Source of the DNA: an uncultured Maritalea sp.
GTDB taxonomy: Bacteria > Pseudomonadota > Alphaproteobacteria > Rhizobiales > Devosiaceae
DNA: 5,481 nucleotides
Reading direction: 5' to 3'
Assembly (NCBI GenBank): GCA_913055925.1
Contig: CAJXLH010000203.1
Location: forward strand, 1-5,481
The notes below the pieces were generated by a model. That model did not search any database, was not told where the DNA came from, and saw nothing but the letters and a program-made list of their open reading frames with translations. The first letter of the stretch is position 1, and each line of letters opens with the position of its first letter. Position numbers and translations under genes: made by a program. Of the stretch, positions 1 to 5,311 are shown one piece after another.

Positions 1-288
1 CAACATGCCCGCATTGTTGAGCTCTTTCATTTTGTGCTCGCGGCGCTGTGGCGCGTACCAAGTGGATGGATCGTTTGGGTCTTTTTCGTCAAATTCCCAC
101 AAGAGATTGACCAACCTCTCGACATTTGCCGCCGGCACCACTTGGCGAACGATCACATAGCCTTTGGTCGTCCATTGCTGCCATTGCTCTTCAGTTAGCA
201 CCCGCAACGGCAACTGCTTTTTGATCAAATGAAGCGGCGTGCCCCCATCATGGGTGGCATGGCTGTCTTTTTGTCCCTCTAATTGCAT
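1..288 (-). CDS. Phytanoyl-CoA dioxygenase (PhyH) family protein, N-terminal part
   Basis: An open frame of 96 codons starts at the ATG read on the minus strand at 288-286 and runs off the left edge, so the C-terminal part is outside the window. Residues 29-56 (RVLTEEQWQQWTTKGYVIVR followed by VVPAANVE) have the typical entry of the PhyH fold: a 'LTxEQ...' helix, a GY(V/F)IV strand and a helix after VP. Later residues (ELNNAGML at 89-96) also fit bacterial PhyH proteins as I recall them. Family members are Fe(II)/2-oxoglutarate-dependent oxygenases, usually cytosolic, acting on varied small molecules; the HxD...H iron ligands would lie downstream and cannot be checked. The substrate is unknown. 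The start is firm, with AGGAGG 5 nt upstream. The gene diverges from an AraC-family regulator, which probably controls it. This is the only minus-strand reading with a good Shine-Dalgarno sequence here. Confidence 0.82.
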   Translation of the reverse strand, partial: MQLEGQKDSHATHDGGTPLHLIKKQLPLRVLTEEQWQQWTTKGYVIVRQVVPAANVERLVNLLWEFDEKDPNDPSTWYAPQRREHKMKELNNAGML

Positions 289-293
289 TTTGT

Positions 294-299
294 CCTCCT
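294..299 (-). promoter_or_regulatory. Consensus ribosome binding site of the PhyH gene
   Basis: Minus-strand AGGAGG followed by 5 nt (ACAAA) and ATG at 288. It is a full match to the anti-Shine-Dalgarno sequence and fixes the start. It contrasts with the regulator on the other side, which has no clear site, so the oxygenase is probably made at a much higher level than its regulator once transcribed. Confidence 0.85.
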
Positions 300-328
300 A
301 TCTATCGATCTTGCCTCCAGCCTAGGCG

Positions 329-350
329 TGACAAACAAGAGAAGTTGTCC
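329..350. promoter_or_regulatory. Dyad GACAA-N10-TTGTC in the PhyH/AraC divergent control region
   Basis: GACAA at 330-334 and TTGTC at 345-349 form a perfect inverted repeat with a 10-bp spacer, midway between the divergent genes. Because TTGTC resembles a -35 element, the same arms can also be read as two facing -35 boxes: TTGTCA on the minus strand (334-329, 5 of 6 to TTGACA) for the PhyH gene and TTGTCC on the plus strand (345-350) for the regulator. It may be an AraC-type operator, a pair of -35 elements, or both. AraC-family sites are more often direct than inverted repeats, which weakens the operator reading. Confidence 0.4.
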
Positions 351-374
351 GATTTCAGTCAATTATGATACTAT
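345..374 (+). promoter_or_regulatory. Candidate sigma-70 promoter of the AraC-family gene
   Basis: TTGTCC (345-350, 4 of 6 to TTGACA) is followed after 18 bp by TACTAT (369-374, 4 of 6 to TATAAT). Transcription would begin near 381, downstream of the outermost ATG at 365 but about 23 nt before the in-frame ATG at 404. If real, this promoter excludes the upstream start codon. The match is moderate and could be chance. Confidence 0.35.
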
Positions 375-1264
375 TTCGGCGTTTTATCGAACAGAAACCC
401 AAAATGAAGCCACAAATCGAACATGTGCCACGCCTTGCGGGTCGAAGTCTCAGCCTTCTTAATCGACGGCTTGAAAAGGGTATTCCCTTTATTTGGCACC
501 ACCACCCTGAGGTGGAGATCACTCTCACCCTGAATTGCCAGGGGCAGCGATTTATTGGCGATAGTGTTGAACGATTTAACGATGGTGATCTTGTCTTGGT
601 CGGGTCAAACTTGCCGCACAGCTGGAATGCGACGGAACGGCACGACAACAACAATCCATTCAATGCCAAAGTGATCTGGTTTAACCAAAATTGGCTGCAA
701 AAGCTAAGCGAAACTGCGCCAGAATTGCAGCCGATCCAAAACTTGTGCCCCCGCATGCATCGCGGCCTTCGGTTTTCACACGACACCGCGATGAAAGTGC
801 GTGAAGCCTACAACAAACTATTCGCCACGCCCGACGAACCCGACTTGCTCACTTTTCTCCAAATCATGCGCATTTTGGCTGAAGACAAGGAAGCGGTTCC
901 CCTCGCATCGCAGCACATCGTTGTTGCGCGCGACAAAGCCAACGATCAGCTCGACCGCGTATTAAAGTTCATCAACGACAATTACGCGTCGCAGATCAGG
1001 ATGTCTGAATTGGCCAAGATCGCCGCGCTAAGCCCTTCGGCACTTGATCGGATGTTCCAGCGCCAAACAAAACAAACAATTTCTGCTTATGTTATGAACT
1101 TGCGGATCGGTGCCGCATGCGCGCAGTTGGCAACAACAGCGAAACCCATTGGGGCAATTGCGAACGACGTCGGCTACAATTCGCTCGCAAATTTCAATCG
1201 ACAATTTAGGAAATTGCGAAATTCTACCCCGCGCGCGTTTCGCCATCAGAACAAACGCCGCTGA
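365..1264 (+). CDS. AraC-family transcriptional regulator with N-terminal cupin domain
   Basis: A DNA-binding regulator of 299 residues from the outer ATG. Residues 44-66 contain WHHHPEVEITLTLNCQGQRF, a cupin-like sensing strand pair (H45-H47, E51), and 74-87 contain GDLVLVGSNLPHSW, the second cupin stretch ending at H85. Residues about 195-295 form the AraC/XylS DNA-binding domain with two helix-turn-helix units: one near 211-234 (MSELAKIAALSPSALDRMF) and one near 261-284 (IGAIANDVGYNSLANFNRQF), the latter being the conserved signature. Start is uncertain. Neither ATG at 365 nor the in-frame ATG at 404 (Met14) has a clear ribosome site; Met14 begins MKPQIEH, which fits where I expect family members to begin, and the candidate promoter at 345-374 also favours 404. 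I give the outer limit. It diverges from the PhyH gene, its likely target, and ends 2 bp from zapA's stop. The effector is unknown. Confidence 0.9.
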   Translation: MILFRRFIEQKPKMKPQIEHVPRLAGRSLSLLNRRLEKGIPFIWHHHPEVEITLTLNCQGQRFIGDSVERFNDGDLVLVGSNLPHSWNATERHDNNNPFNAKVIWFNQNWLQKLSETAPELQPIQNLCPRMHRGLRFSHDTAMKVREAYNKLFATPDEPDLLTFLQIMRILAEDKEAVPLASQHIVVARDKANDQLDRVLKFINDNYASQIRMSELAKIAALSPSALDRMFQRQTKQTISAYVMNLRIGAACAQLATTAKPIGAIANDVGYNSLANFNRQFRKLRNSTPRAFRHQNKRR

Positions 1265-1266
1265 GC

Positions 1267-1656
1267 CTACTCGTCGCTTTCAGGTTCAGATTTGCGGCTT
1301 GCAACTTCAAGCTGCGAGGCCAAAAGTTCCACACGTTCTGACACCATCACGATTTGTTTGGCGAAATCTTCTTCCAATTGCGCGCGGTCTTCCACAAGCT
1401 TATTAGACTTTAGGGCAAGTTGGTCGAGCGCTTGTTTGGCGTCTGCCAACTCTTTTTGCGCCAACGCTAGATCATCCATTACCGTCAACGCAGCCATAAC
1501 GGTCAGGCGTGTATCGCCAGCTTCACCAAATTCATGGTGCAATTCTTCAACATATGCGGAGAAGCGATTGGCGAGTCCGCTCACATGCGCTTCTTGCCCA
1601 TCCTCACATGCCATGCGGTATTTTCGGCCCGCAATTTCAACGTTGATTTCGGCCAT
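1267..1656 (-). CDS. zapA: Cell division protein ZapA
   Basis: A protein of 129 residues matching the ZapA family of FtsZ-ring accessory proteins, which bind and crosslink FtsZ filaments at midcell in the cytoplasm. The N-terminal head (about 1-48) carries VEIAGRKYRMACEDGQE, the family's beta-strand entry with the Gly-Arg turn and 'DGQE' ending, followed by helix 'VSGLANRFSAYVEEL'. Residues about 58-120 are a long heptad-rich helix that would form the dimer or tetramer coiled coil, and the tail (SEPESDE) is acidic. Length is within the alphaproteobacterial range. The start ATG (1656-1654) overlaps the stop of the DUF4164 gene as TAATG, so translation is probably coupled; a GAG-rich stretch just upstream may serve as ribosome site. 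No terminator follows: the stop lies 2 bp from that of the convergent regulator. Confidence 0.9.
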   Translation of the reverse strand: MAEINVEIAGRKYRMACEDGQEAHVSGLANRFSAYVEELHHEFGEAGDTRLTVMAALTVMDDLALAQKELADAKQALDQLALKSNKLVEDRAQLEEDFAKQIVMVSERVELLASQLEVASRKSEPESDE

Positions 1657-1943
1657 TAGCTCTCGGCCTCACCGTTCAGCGCCAGCTGAACTTTTTCCAT
1701 TGCGCCCATAATGCGCTTAGAGACTTGCTTGGCCGAGGCTTCGATTTCATTAGCCCGCGCAGTGGTTTGCGCCAAATTTTGGGAAAGTTCTGTGCGCTCA
1801 CGTGACAAGTTTGCCACCTGCTCTTCAAGCCGGTTGGAATTGGCCAGACGCTGCTTTGTGTCGTGCAACTGTCGTTCCAAACGATCGAGAGCGCCATCAA
1901 GGCGCTCATTGGCACTCTGCAAATCGTACTTTTTTTCGCCCAT
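1656..1943 (-). CDS. DUF4164 family coiled-coil protein
   Basis: A small protein of 95 residues from the ATG at 1943-1941 (MGEKKYDLQSANERLDGALD). From about residue 5 to 80 it is almost entirely heptad-patterned helix, rich in Leu, Arg, Glu and Gln, without Cys, Trp or a membrane segment, so it should be a cytosolic coiled coil. Position directly before zapA and the end 'SKRIMGAMEKVQLAL' match the DUF4164 family as I know it from Hyphomicrobiales. Function is unknown; coupling to zapA (TAATG) suggests a link to division, which is inference. A longer reading of 110 residues begins at a TTG at 1988, but has only a weak A-rich ribosome site and adds a Gly-rich stretch (MPLGNGATEGVLSDL) unlike the rest. 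I prefer the ATG, although its own ribosome site is also poor (GGAGGG lies 16 nt away). Confidence 0.75.
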   Translation of the reverse strand: MGEKKYDLQSANERLDGALDRLERQLHDTKQRLANSNRLEEQVANLSRERTELSQNLAQTTARANEIEASAKQVSKRIMGAMEKVQLALNGEAES

Positions 1944-2008
1944 CAAATCCGACAGAACGCCCTCCGTTGCGCCATTCCCCAAAGGCAAGTTTCTTTATGA
2001 TTCTCTAC

Positions 2009-2014
2009 AATATA
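2009..2014 (-). promoter_or_regulatory. Weak -10 candidate for the DUF4164-zapA unit
   Basis: Minus-strand TATATT (5 of 6 to TATAAT) lies 66 nt before the DUF4164 ATG at 1943 and 21 nt before the alternative TTG at 1988. No convincing -35 lies at 16-18 bp; a TTGGGT is found about 20 bp upstream. It is the best candidate I see for this operon's promoter, but the support is thin. Confidence 0.25.
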
Positions 2015-2057
2015 TGCAGATAAGCTGATCCGTTACCCAAAAGGCAATACGCTTATA

Positions 2058-2070
2058 CCAATAAAATTGG
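2058..2070. repeat. Inverted repeat CCAAT-AAA-ATTGG upstream of the tkt promoter
   Basis: A perfect dyad with 5-bp arms and a 3-bp centre, 14 bp upstream of the tkt -35 box. The position suits an activator or divergent operator shared between tkt and DUF4164-zapA. The arms are short and AT-rich, so chance is a real alternative. Confidence 0.35.
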
Positions 2071-2084
2071 CAAAAATGGGGGAA

Positions 2085-2112
2085 TTGACTCAAAAAACGG
2101 ACCTGCTATGAC
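2085..2112 (+). promoter_or_regulatory. Probable sigma-70 promoter of tkt
   Basis: TTGACT (2085-2090, 5 of 6 to TTGACA) is separated by 16 bp from TATGAC (2107-2112, 4 of 6 to TATAAT). A start near 2119 would give a leader of about 57 nt before the tkt ATG at 2176. This is the best promoter-like pair in the divergent region and would drive tkt, and by readthrough gap. Confidence 0.6.
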
Positions 2113-2147
2113 AACGCCAGCAATTGTCGCCACTATTATCCCGTCAT

Positions 2148-2167
2148 TCGGGCACAAAAATCGGGCA
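2148..2167 (+). repeat. Direct repeat TCGGGCA in the tkt leader
   Basis: TCGGGCA occurs at 2148-2154 and again at 2161-2167, 13 bp apart and separated by CAAAAA. The second copy runs into the tkt ribosome site (AGGA at 2167-2170). The first also forms the right half of a small CCCG-N5-CGGG hairpin (2140-2152). A role in translational control is possible but unproven. Confidence 0.3.
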
Positions 2168-2175
2168 GGACTTTG

Positions 2176-4155
2176 ATGACTGATCAAGCCAAAACTAGCG
2201 CAATGGCCAATGCAATTCGCGCCCTCACTATGGACGCCGTGCAAAAAGCAAATATCGGCCACCCAGGTATGCCAATGGGCGCCGCTGATATCGCCACAGT
2301 GCTTTTCACCAAAATCATGAAATTTGATCCAAAAGCGCCAAACTGGCCGGATCGCGATCGCTTCGTCCTGTCTGCAGGTCACGGCTCCATGCTTTTGTAT
2401 TCCGTGCTGCACTTGCTCGGTTATGAAGACATGACGATGGAAGACATCAAAAACTTCCGTCAGCTCGGCGCAAAAACAGCAGGTCACCCAGAATATGGCC
2501 ACGCTTCTGGTATTGAAACAACAACCGGTCCTTTGGGCCAAGGCATTGCCAACGCTGTGGGCATGGCGATGGCAGAAGCAAAGCTCGCTGCTGATTATGG
2601 CGACGATATCGTTGACCACTATACATATGCAATTGCTGGCGACGGCTGCCTGATGGAAGGCATCAGCCAAGAAGCAATCGCTTTGGCGGGTCACCTTAAG
2701 CTCAATAAATTGATCGTGATCTGGGACGACAACGACATCACAATTGATGGCGCGGTTTCACTCTCAGATTCAACTGACCAGCATGCGCGCTTTAAAGCCT
2801 CTGGCTGGAACACACTTTCTGTTGATGGTCACGACCAAGACGCGATCGAGAAAGCAATTCTTGAAGCGCAAAAAAGCGACAAGCCAACAATGATTGCTGC
2901 AAAAACAGTGATCGGGTTCGGCGCACCTACAAAGGCTGGCACATCATCAGCACACGGCGCACCACTCGGCGAAGAAGAAATCGCTGGTGCACGCGAAGCG
3001 CTTGGTTGGTCACATGAGCCATTTGTTATCCCAGACGATGTGATGGATGCTTGGCGCTTGGCCGGTTTGCGTTCAACTAAAGAGCGTACCGCTTGGGAAG
3101 AGCGTCTTGAAGGCAAGGGTGCGGAGTTTAAAGCAGAACTAAAACGTCGTGAATGCGGCGAACTGCCAAATGCCTTTGAGAAAGCAATCAAAGAGTTCAA
3201 ACAAGAACTTGCAAACGAAGCGCCAAAATGGGCGACCCGCGTTGCATCGCAAAAAGCATTGAACGTCATCAATGGCGTATTGCCTGAAATGTTTGGTGGG
3301 TCCGCTGACCTAACTGGTTCAAACAACACCAAATCTGGCGAGCAAGCAGCATTCACAGCTGATAATCGCTCTGGTTCGTATGTTTATTACGGTATTCGCG
3401 AGCACGGCATGGCCGCTGCAATGAATGGTATCGCACTGCACGGTGGATTGGCGCCTTATGGCGGCACATTCATGGTGTTCACCGACTATTGTCGTCCGTC
3501 AATCCGTCTGTCTGCTTTGATGGGTGTGCGTTCAATCTATGTGATGACACACGATTCCATCGGCCTAGGTGAAGATGGTCCAACCCACCAGCCTGTTGAG
3601 CATTTGGCAGCGCTTCGCGCCATTCCAAACCTCAATGTGTTCCGCCCAGCGGATGCAACTGAAACTTTGGAGTGCTGGCAGCTTTCGCTTGAAGCAAAAG
3701 ACAAGCCATCGATTTTGGCGCTGACACGTCAGGGTGTTCCTGCGCTTCGCACTGAATATGATGCGGAAAACCGCTCAGCCAAAGGCGCTTACACAATTTA
3801 CGGTTCAAGCGATGCTGACATTGTGTTGTTTGCATCAGGTTCTGAAGTGTCTGTTGCAATCGACGCTGCAAAAGAGCTTGAGCAACAAAAACACAGCGTT
3901 CGCGTTGTGTCTGTTCCTTCAATGGAATTGTTTGATGCGCAAGACGCGAGCTACAAAAACGAGATAATCGGCAAAGCCAAATCCTACGTGGCGGTGGAAG
4001 CCGGAATTGAAATGGGCTGGGCAAAATATATCGGTCCAAACGGCAAATTTGTCGGCATGTCAAGCTTCGGCGCGTCGGCACCAGGTGCTCAATTGTTTGA
4101 ACACTTTGGTATTACGGCTAAAGCCGTGGTTGAAGCCGCAACATCACAACTTTAA
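2176..4155 (+). CDS. tkt: Transketolase
   Basis: Transketolase of 659 residues, the usual bacterial length. It moves two-carbon ketol units between sugar phosphates in the pentose phosphate pathway, using thiamine diphosphate (ThDP) and a divalent metal, in the cytosol as a dimer. Visible motifs: GHPGMPMG (28-35, H29), GHGSM (H69), TTGPLGQG (116-123), the ThDP/metal motif GDGCLMEG (155-162) through WDDND (N186), SSAHGAP (H260), GGSADL, the catalytic glutamate in GIREHGM (E409) and the substrate-binding GEDGPTHQP (H471) with R518. The three domains (ThDP, pyrimidine, C-terminal) are complete. The frame also has a TTG just before the ATG; I chose the ATG because AGGA (2167-2170) lies 5 nt upstream. 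It is first in the tkt-gap pair. Codon use favours A/T-ending codons such as GCA, ACA and CCA, as in gap. Confidence 0.97.
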   Translation: MTDQAKTSAMANAIRALTMDAVQKANIGHPGMPMGAADIATVLFTKIMKFDPKAPNWPDRDRFVLSAGHGSMLLYSVLHLLGYEDMTMEDIKNFRQLGAKTAGHPEYGHASGIETTTGPLGQGIANAVGMAMAEAKLAADYGDDIVDHYTYAIAGDGCLMEGISQEAIALAGHLKLNKLIVIWDDNDITIDGAVSLSDSTDQHARFKASGWNTLSVDGHDQDAIEKAILEAQKSDKPTMIAAKTVIGFGAPTKAGTSSAHGAPLGEEEIAGAREALGWSHEPFVIPDDVMDAWRLAGLRSTKERTAWEERLEGKGAEFKAELKRRECGELPNAFEKAIKEFKQELANEAPKWATRVASQKALNVINGVLPEMFGGSADLTGSNNTKSGEQAAFTADNRSGSYVYYGIREHGMAAAMNGIALHGGLAPYGGTFMVFTDYCRPSIRLSALMGVRSIYVMTHDSIGLGEDGPTHQPVEHLAALRAIPNLNVFRPADATETLECWQLSLEAKDKPSILALTRQGVPALRTEYDAENRSAKGAYTIYGSSDADIVLFASGSEVSVAIDAAKELEQQKHSVRVVSVPSMELFDAQDASYKNEIIGKAKSYVAVEAGIEMGWAKYIGPNGKFVGMSSFGASAPGAQLFEHFGITAKAVVEAATSQL

Positions 4156-4166
4156 TTTACGCGACA

Positions 4167-4200
4167 AATTGAGGGGGCACATTATGCCCCTTCTTCAATT
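4167..4200 (+). terminator. GC-rich hairpin between tkt and gap (attenuator or processing site)
   Basis: GGGGC (4174-4178) pairs with GCCCC (4186-4190) around a 7-nt loop. The stem extends with a G-U, A-U and G-C pair to GAGGGGGC/GCCCCTTC, or alternatively AATTGA (4167-4172) pairs with TCAATT (4195-4200) across an internal loop. The following sequence (TTCTTCAATTCTC) is pyrimidine-rich but has no run of T, so it should be a weak terminator at most. It starts 11 nt after the tkt stop and ends 11 nt before the gap ribosome site. It may set the relative amounts of tkt and gap message by partial termination, by blocking 3'-exonucleases or by processing. Confidence 0.5.
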
Positions 4201-4222
4201 CTCACCCCCTTGGAGATGAAAT

Positions 4223-5230
4223 ATGACAGTACGGGTTGCAATTAACGGTTTTGGACGCATCGGCCGCAATGTGTTGCGCGCAATTATCGAATCTGGCCGC
4301 ACCGACATTGAAGTTGTGGCAATCAACGATTTGGGTCCTGTTGAAACCAACGCACACCTTATCCGTTACGACAGCGTGCACGGCAAATTCCCGGGCGAAG
4401 TTAAAGTTGACGGCGACACAATCGACGTTGGCCGTGGCCCAATGAAAGTTTTCGCGATCCGCGATCCAAAAGAATTGCCTTGGGGCGAGTTGGACATCGA
4501 CATCGCAATGGAATGTACAGGCATTTTCACAGCACGTGATAAAGCTCAGTTCCACCTTGATGCTGGCGCAAAACGCGTTTTGATTTCTGCACCTGGTAAA
4601 GACGCTGACATCACAACTGTTTATGGCGTGAACGACGACCAAATCACTGCAGACCACAAAGTGATTTCAAACGCATCTTGCACAACAAACTGCTTGGCAC
4701 CTGTTGCTAAAGTTTTGAACGACAAGTTCGGCATTGTAAAGGGCATGATGACAACTGTGCACGCGTACACAGGTGACCAGCCAACATTGGACACAATGCA
4801 TGGCGACCTTTACCGCGCACGTGCAGCGGCATTGTCTATGATCCCAACATCAACTGGCGCTGCTAAAGCTGTTGGTCTTGTGTTGCCTGAGCTTGCTGGC
4901 AAGCTAGACGGCATGGCTGTTCGCGTTCCAACGCCAAACGTTTCTGTTGTTGATCTAAAGTTCATCGCTTCTCGCGACGTAACAGCTGAAGAAGTAAACG
5001 CAGCGATCAAAGAAGCGGCTGAAGGCCCATTGAAAGGCGTTTTGGACTACGATCCAGAATCTAAAGTTTCAATCGACTTCAACCACGACCCACATTCTTC
5101 AAACTTTGCTGCACAGCAGACCAAAGTGATGGACGGCAACTTCGTTTCAGTCATGAGCTGGTACGACAATGAGTGGGGCTTCTCAAACCGTATGTCAGAC
5201 ACAGCGGTTAAAATCGGCCATACACTCTAA
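4223..5230 (+). CDS. gap: Glyceraldehyde-3-phosphate dehydrogenase, type I
   Basis: A complete 335-residue GAPDH, the standard length. It oxidises and phosphorylates glyceraldehyde 3-phosphate to 1,3-bisphosphoglycerate with NAD(P)+, as a cytosolic tetramer. Motifs: Rossmann loop NGFGRIGR (8-15), AINDL with D36 at the end of the second strand as in NAD-binding enzymes, the active site ASCTTNC with C153, H180 in TTVHAYTGDQ, STGAAKAVG (210-218), R234 in AVRVPTPNVSV, and WYDNEWGFSNR near the end. GGAG (4212-4215) lies 7 nt before the ATG. It is 67 nt after tkt, with no good promoter seen between, so probably co-transcribed. Positions 191-192 are Thr-Met where the Bacillus NAD enzyme has Leu-Pro, so cofactor preference cannot be read off simply; close alphaproteobacterial relatives have a similar stretch as I recall. 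Strong preference for ACA, GCA, GTT and CCA codons suggests high expression. Confidence 0.98.
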   Translation: MTVRVAINGFGRIGRNVLRAIIESGRTDIEVVAINDLGPVETNAHLIRYDSVHGKFPGEVKVDGDTIDVGRGPMKVFAIRDPKELPWGELDIDIAMECTGIFTARDKAQFHLDAGAKRVLISAPGKDADITTVYGVNDDQITADHKVISNASCTTNCLAPVAKVLNDKFGIVKGMMTTVHAYTGDQPTLDTMHGDLYRARAAALSMIPTSTGAAKAVGLVLPELAGKLDGMAVRVPTPNVSVVDLKFIASRDVTAEEVNAAIKEAAEGPLKGVLDYDPESKVSIDFNHDPHSSNFAAQQTKVMDGNFVSVMSWYDNEWGFSNRMSDTAVKIGHTL

Positions 5231-5258
5231 AATAATTCGCGTCAAGATGACCGAAATC

Positions 5259-5289
5259 AATAAGGGGCTCTTTGGGGCCCCTTATTTTT
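5259..5289 (+). terminator. Rho-independent terminator after gap
   Basis: AATAAGGGGC (5259-5268) pairs perfectly with GCCCCTTATT (5277-5286) over an 8-nt loop, and the 3' arm runs into TTATTTTT (5282-5289). A 10-bp stem with a GC core and a U-rich tail, 28 nt after the gap stop, is a strong intrinsic terminator for the tkt-gap transcript. Read on the minus strand it lacks a T tail, so it acts mainly in one direction. Confidence 0.88.
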
Positions 5290-5299
5290 GATCTATAAT
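5272..5299 (+). promoter_or_regulatory. Candidate pgk promoter overlapping the gap terminator
   Basis: A perfect -10 TATAAT lies at 5294-5299. With a 16-bp spacer the -35 would be TTGGGG (5272-5277, 3 of 6), inside the loop and first base of the right arm of the gap terminator. Transcription would start near 5306, leaving a leader of about 47 nt before pgk. The weak -35 suggests an activator or dependence on other contacts. The TATAAT may in part reflect the AT-rich region after the terminator. Confidence 0.55.
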
Positions 5300-5311
5300 G
5301 ATAACGCTCAG

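Noticed and set aside
355..786. 143-codon minus-strand frame opposite the AraC-family gene
   Set aside because: The plus strand encodes a clear cupin plus AraC domain protein; the reverse frame has no motif.
1156..1220. AATTGCGAA occurring twice near the end of the AraC-family gene
   Set aside because: The copies are in different coding contexts, give different residues and have no spacing logic; chance repeat in coding DNA.
1294..1315. GCGGCTTG/CAAGCTGC hairpin near the zapA 3' end
   Set aside because: It has one mismatched pair, lies inside zapA coding sequence and has no T run on either strand, so it is not called a terminator.
1292..1711. 139-codon plus-strand frame opposite zapA
   Set aside because: Ser/Ala-rich mirror of the ZapA coiled coil; zapA itself is well supported on the other strand.
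1944..1975. Ten-codon leader frame before DUF4164 (MAQRRAFCRI)
   Set aside because: It has no usable ribosome site and is too short to support; kept only as a remark on the start choice.
2053..2694. 213-codon minus-strand frame opposite tkt
   Set aside because: It lies over the well-supported transketolase start, is rich in Cys, His and Phe in a way typical of reversed coding sequence, and shows no family motif or ribosome site.
2829..3356. 175-codon minus-strand frame opposite tkt
   Set aside because: Shadow of the transketolase gene; Ser/Ala/Pro-rich product with no recognisable domain.
3632..4081. 149-codon minus-strand frame opposite the tkt C-terminus
   Set aside because: Antisense of conserved transketolase sequence with an Arg/Leu/Gln-rich, low-complexity product.
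4202..4657. 151-codon minus-strand frame opposite gap
   Set aside because: It is the antisense of the conserved GAPDH NAD-binding domain; Asn/Cys/Val-rich product without motifs.
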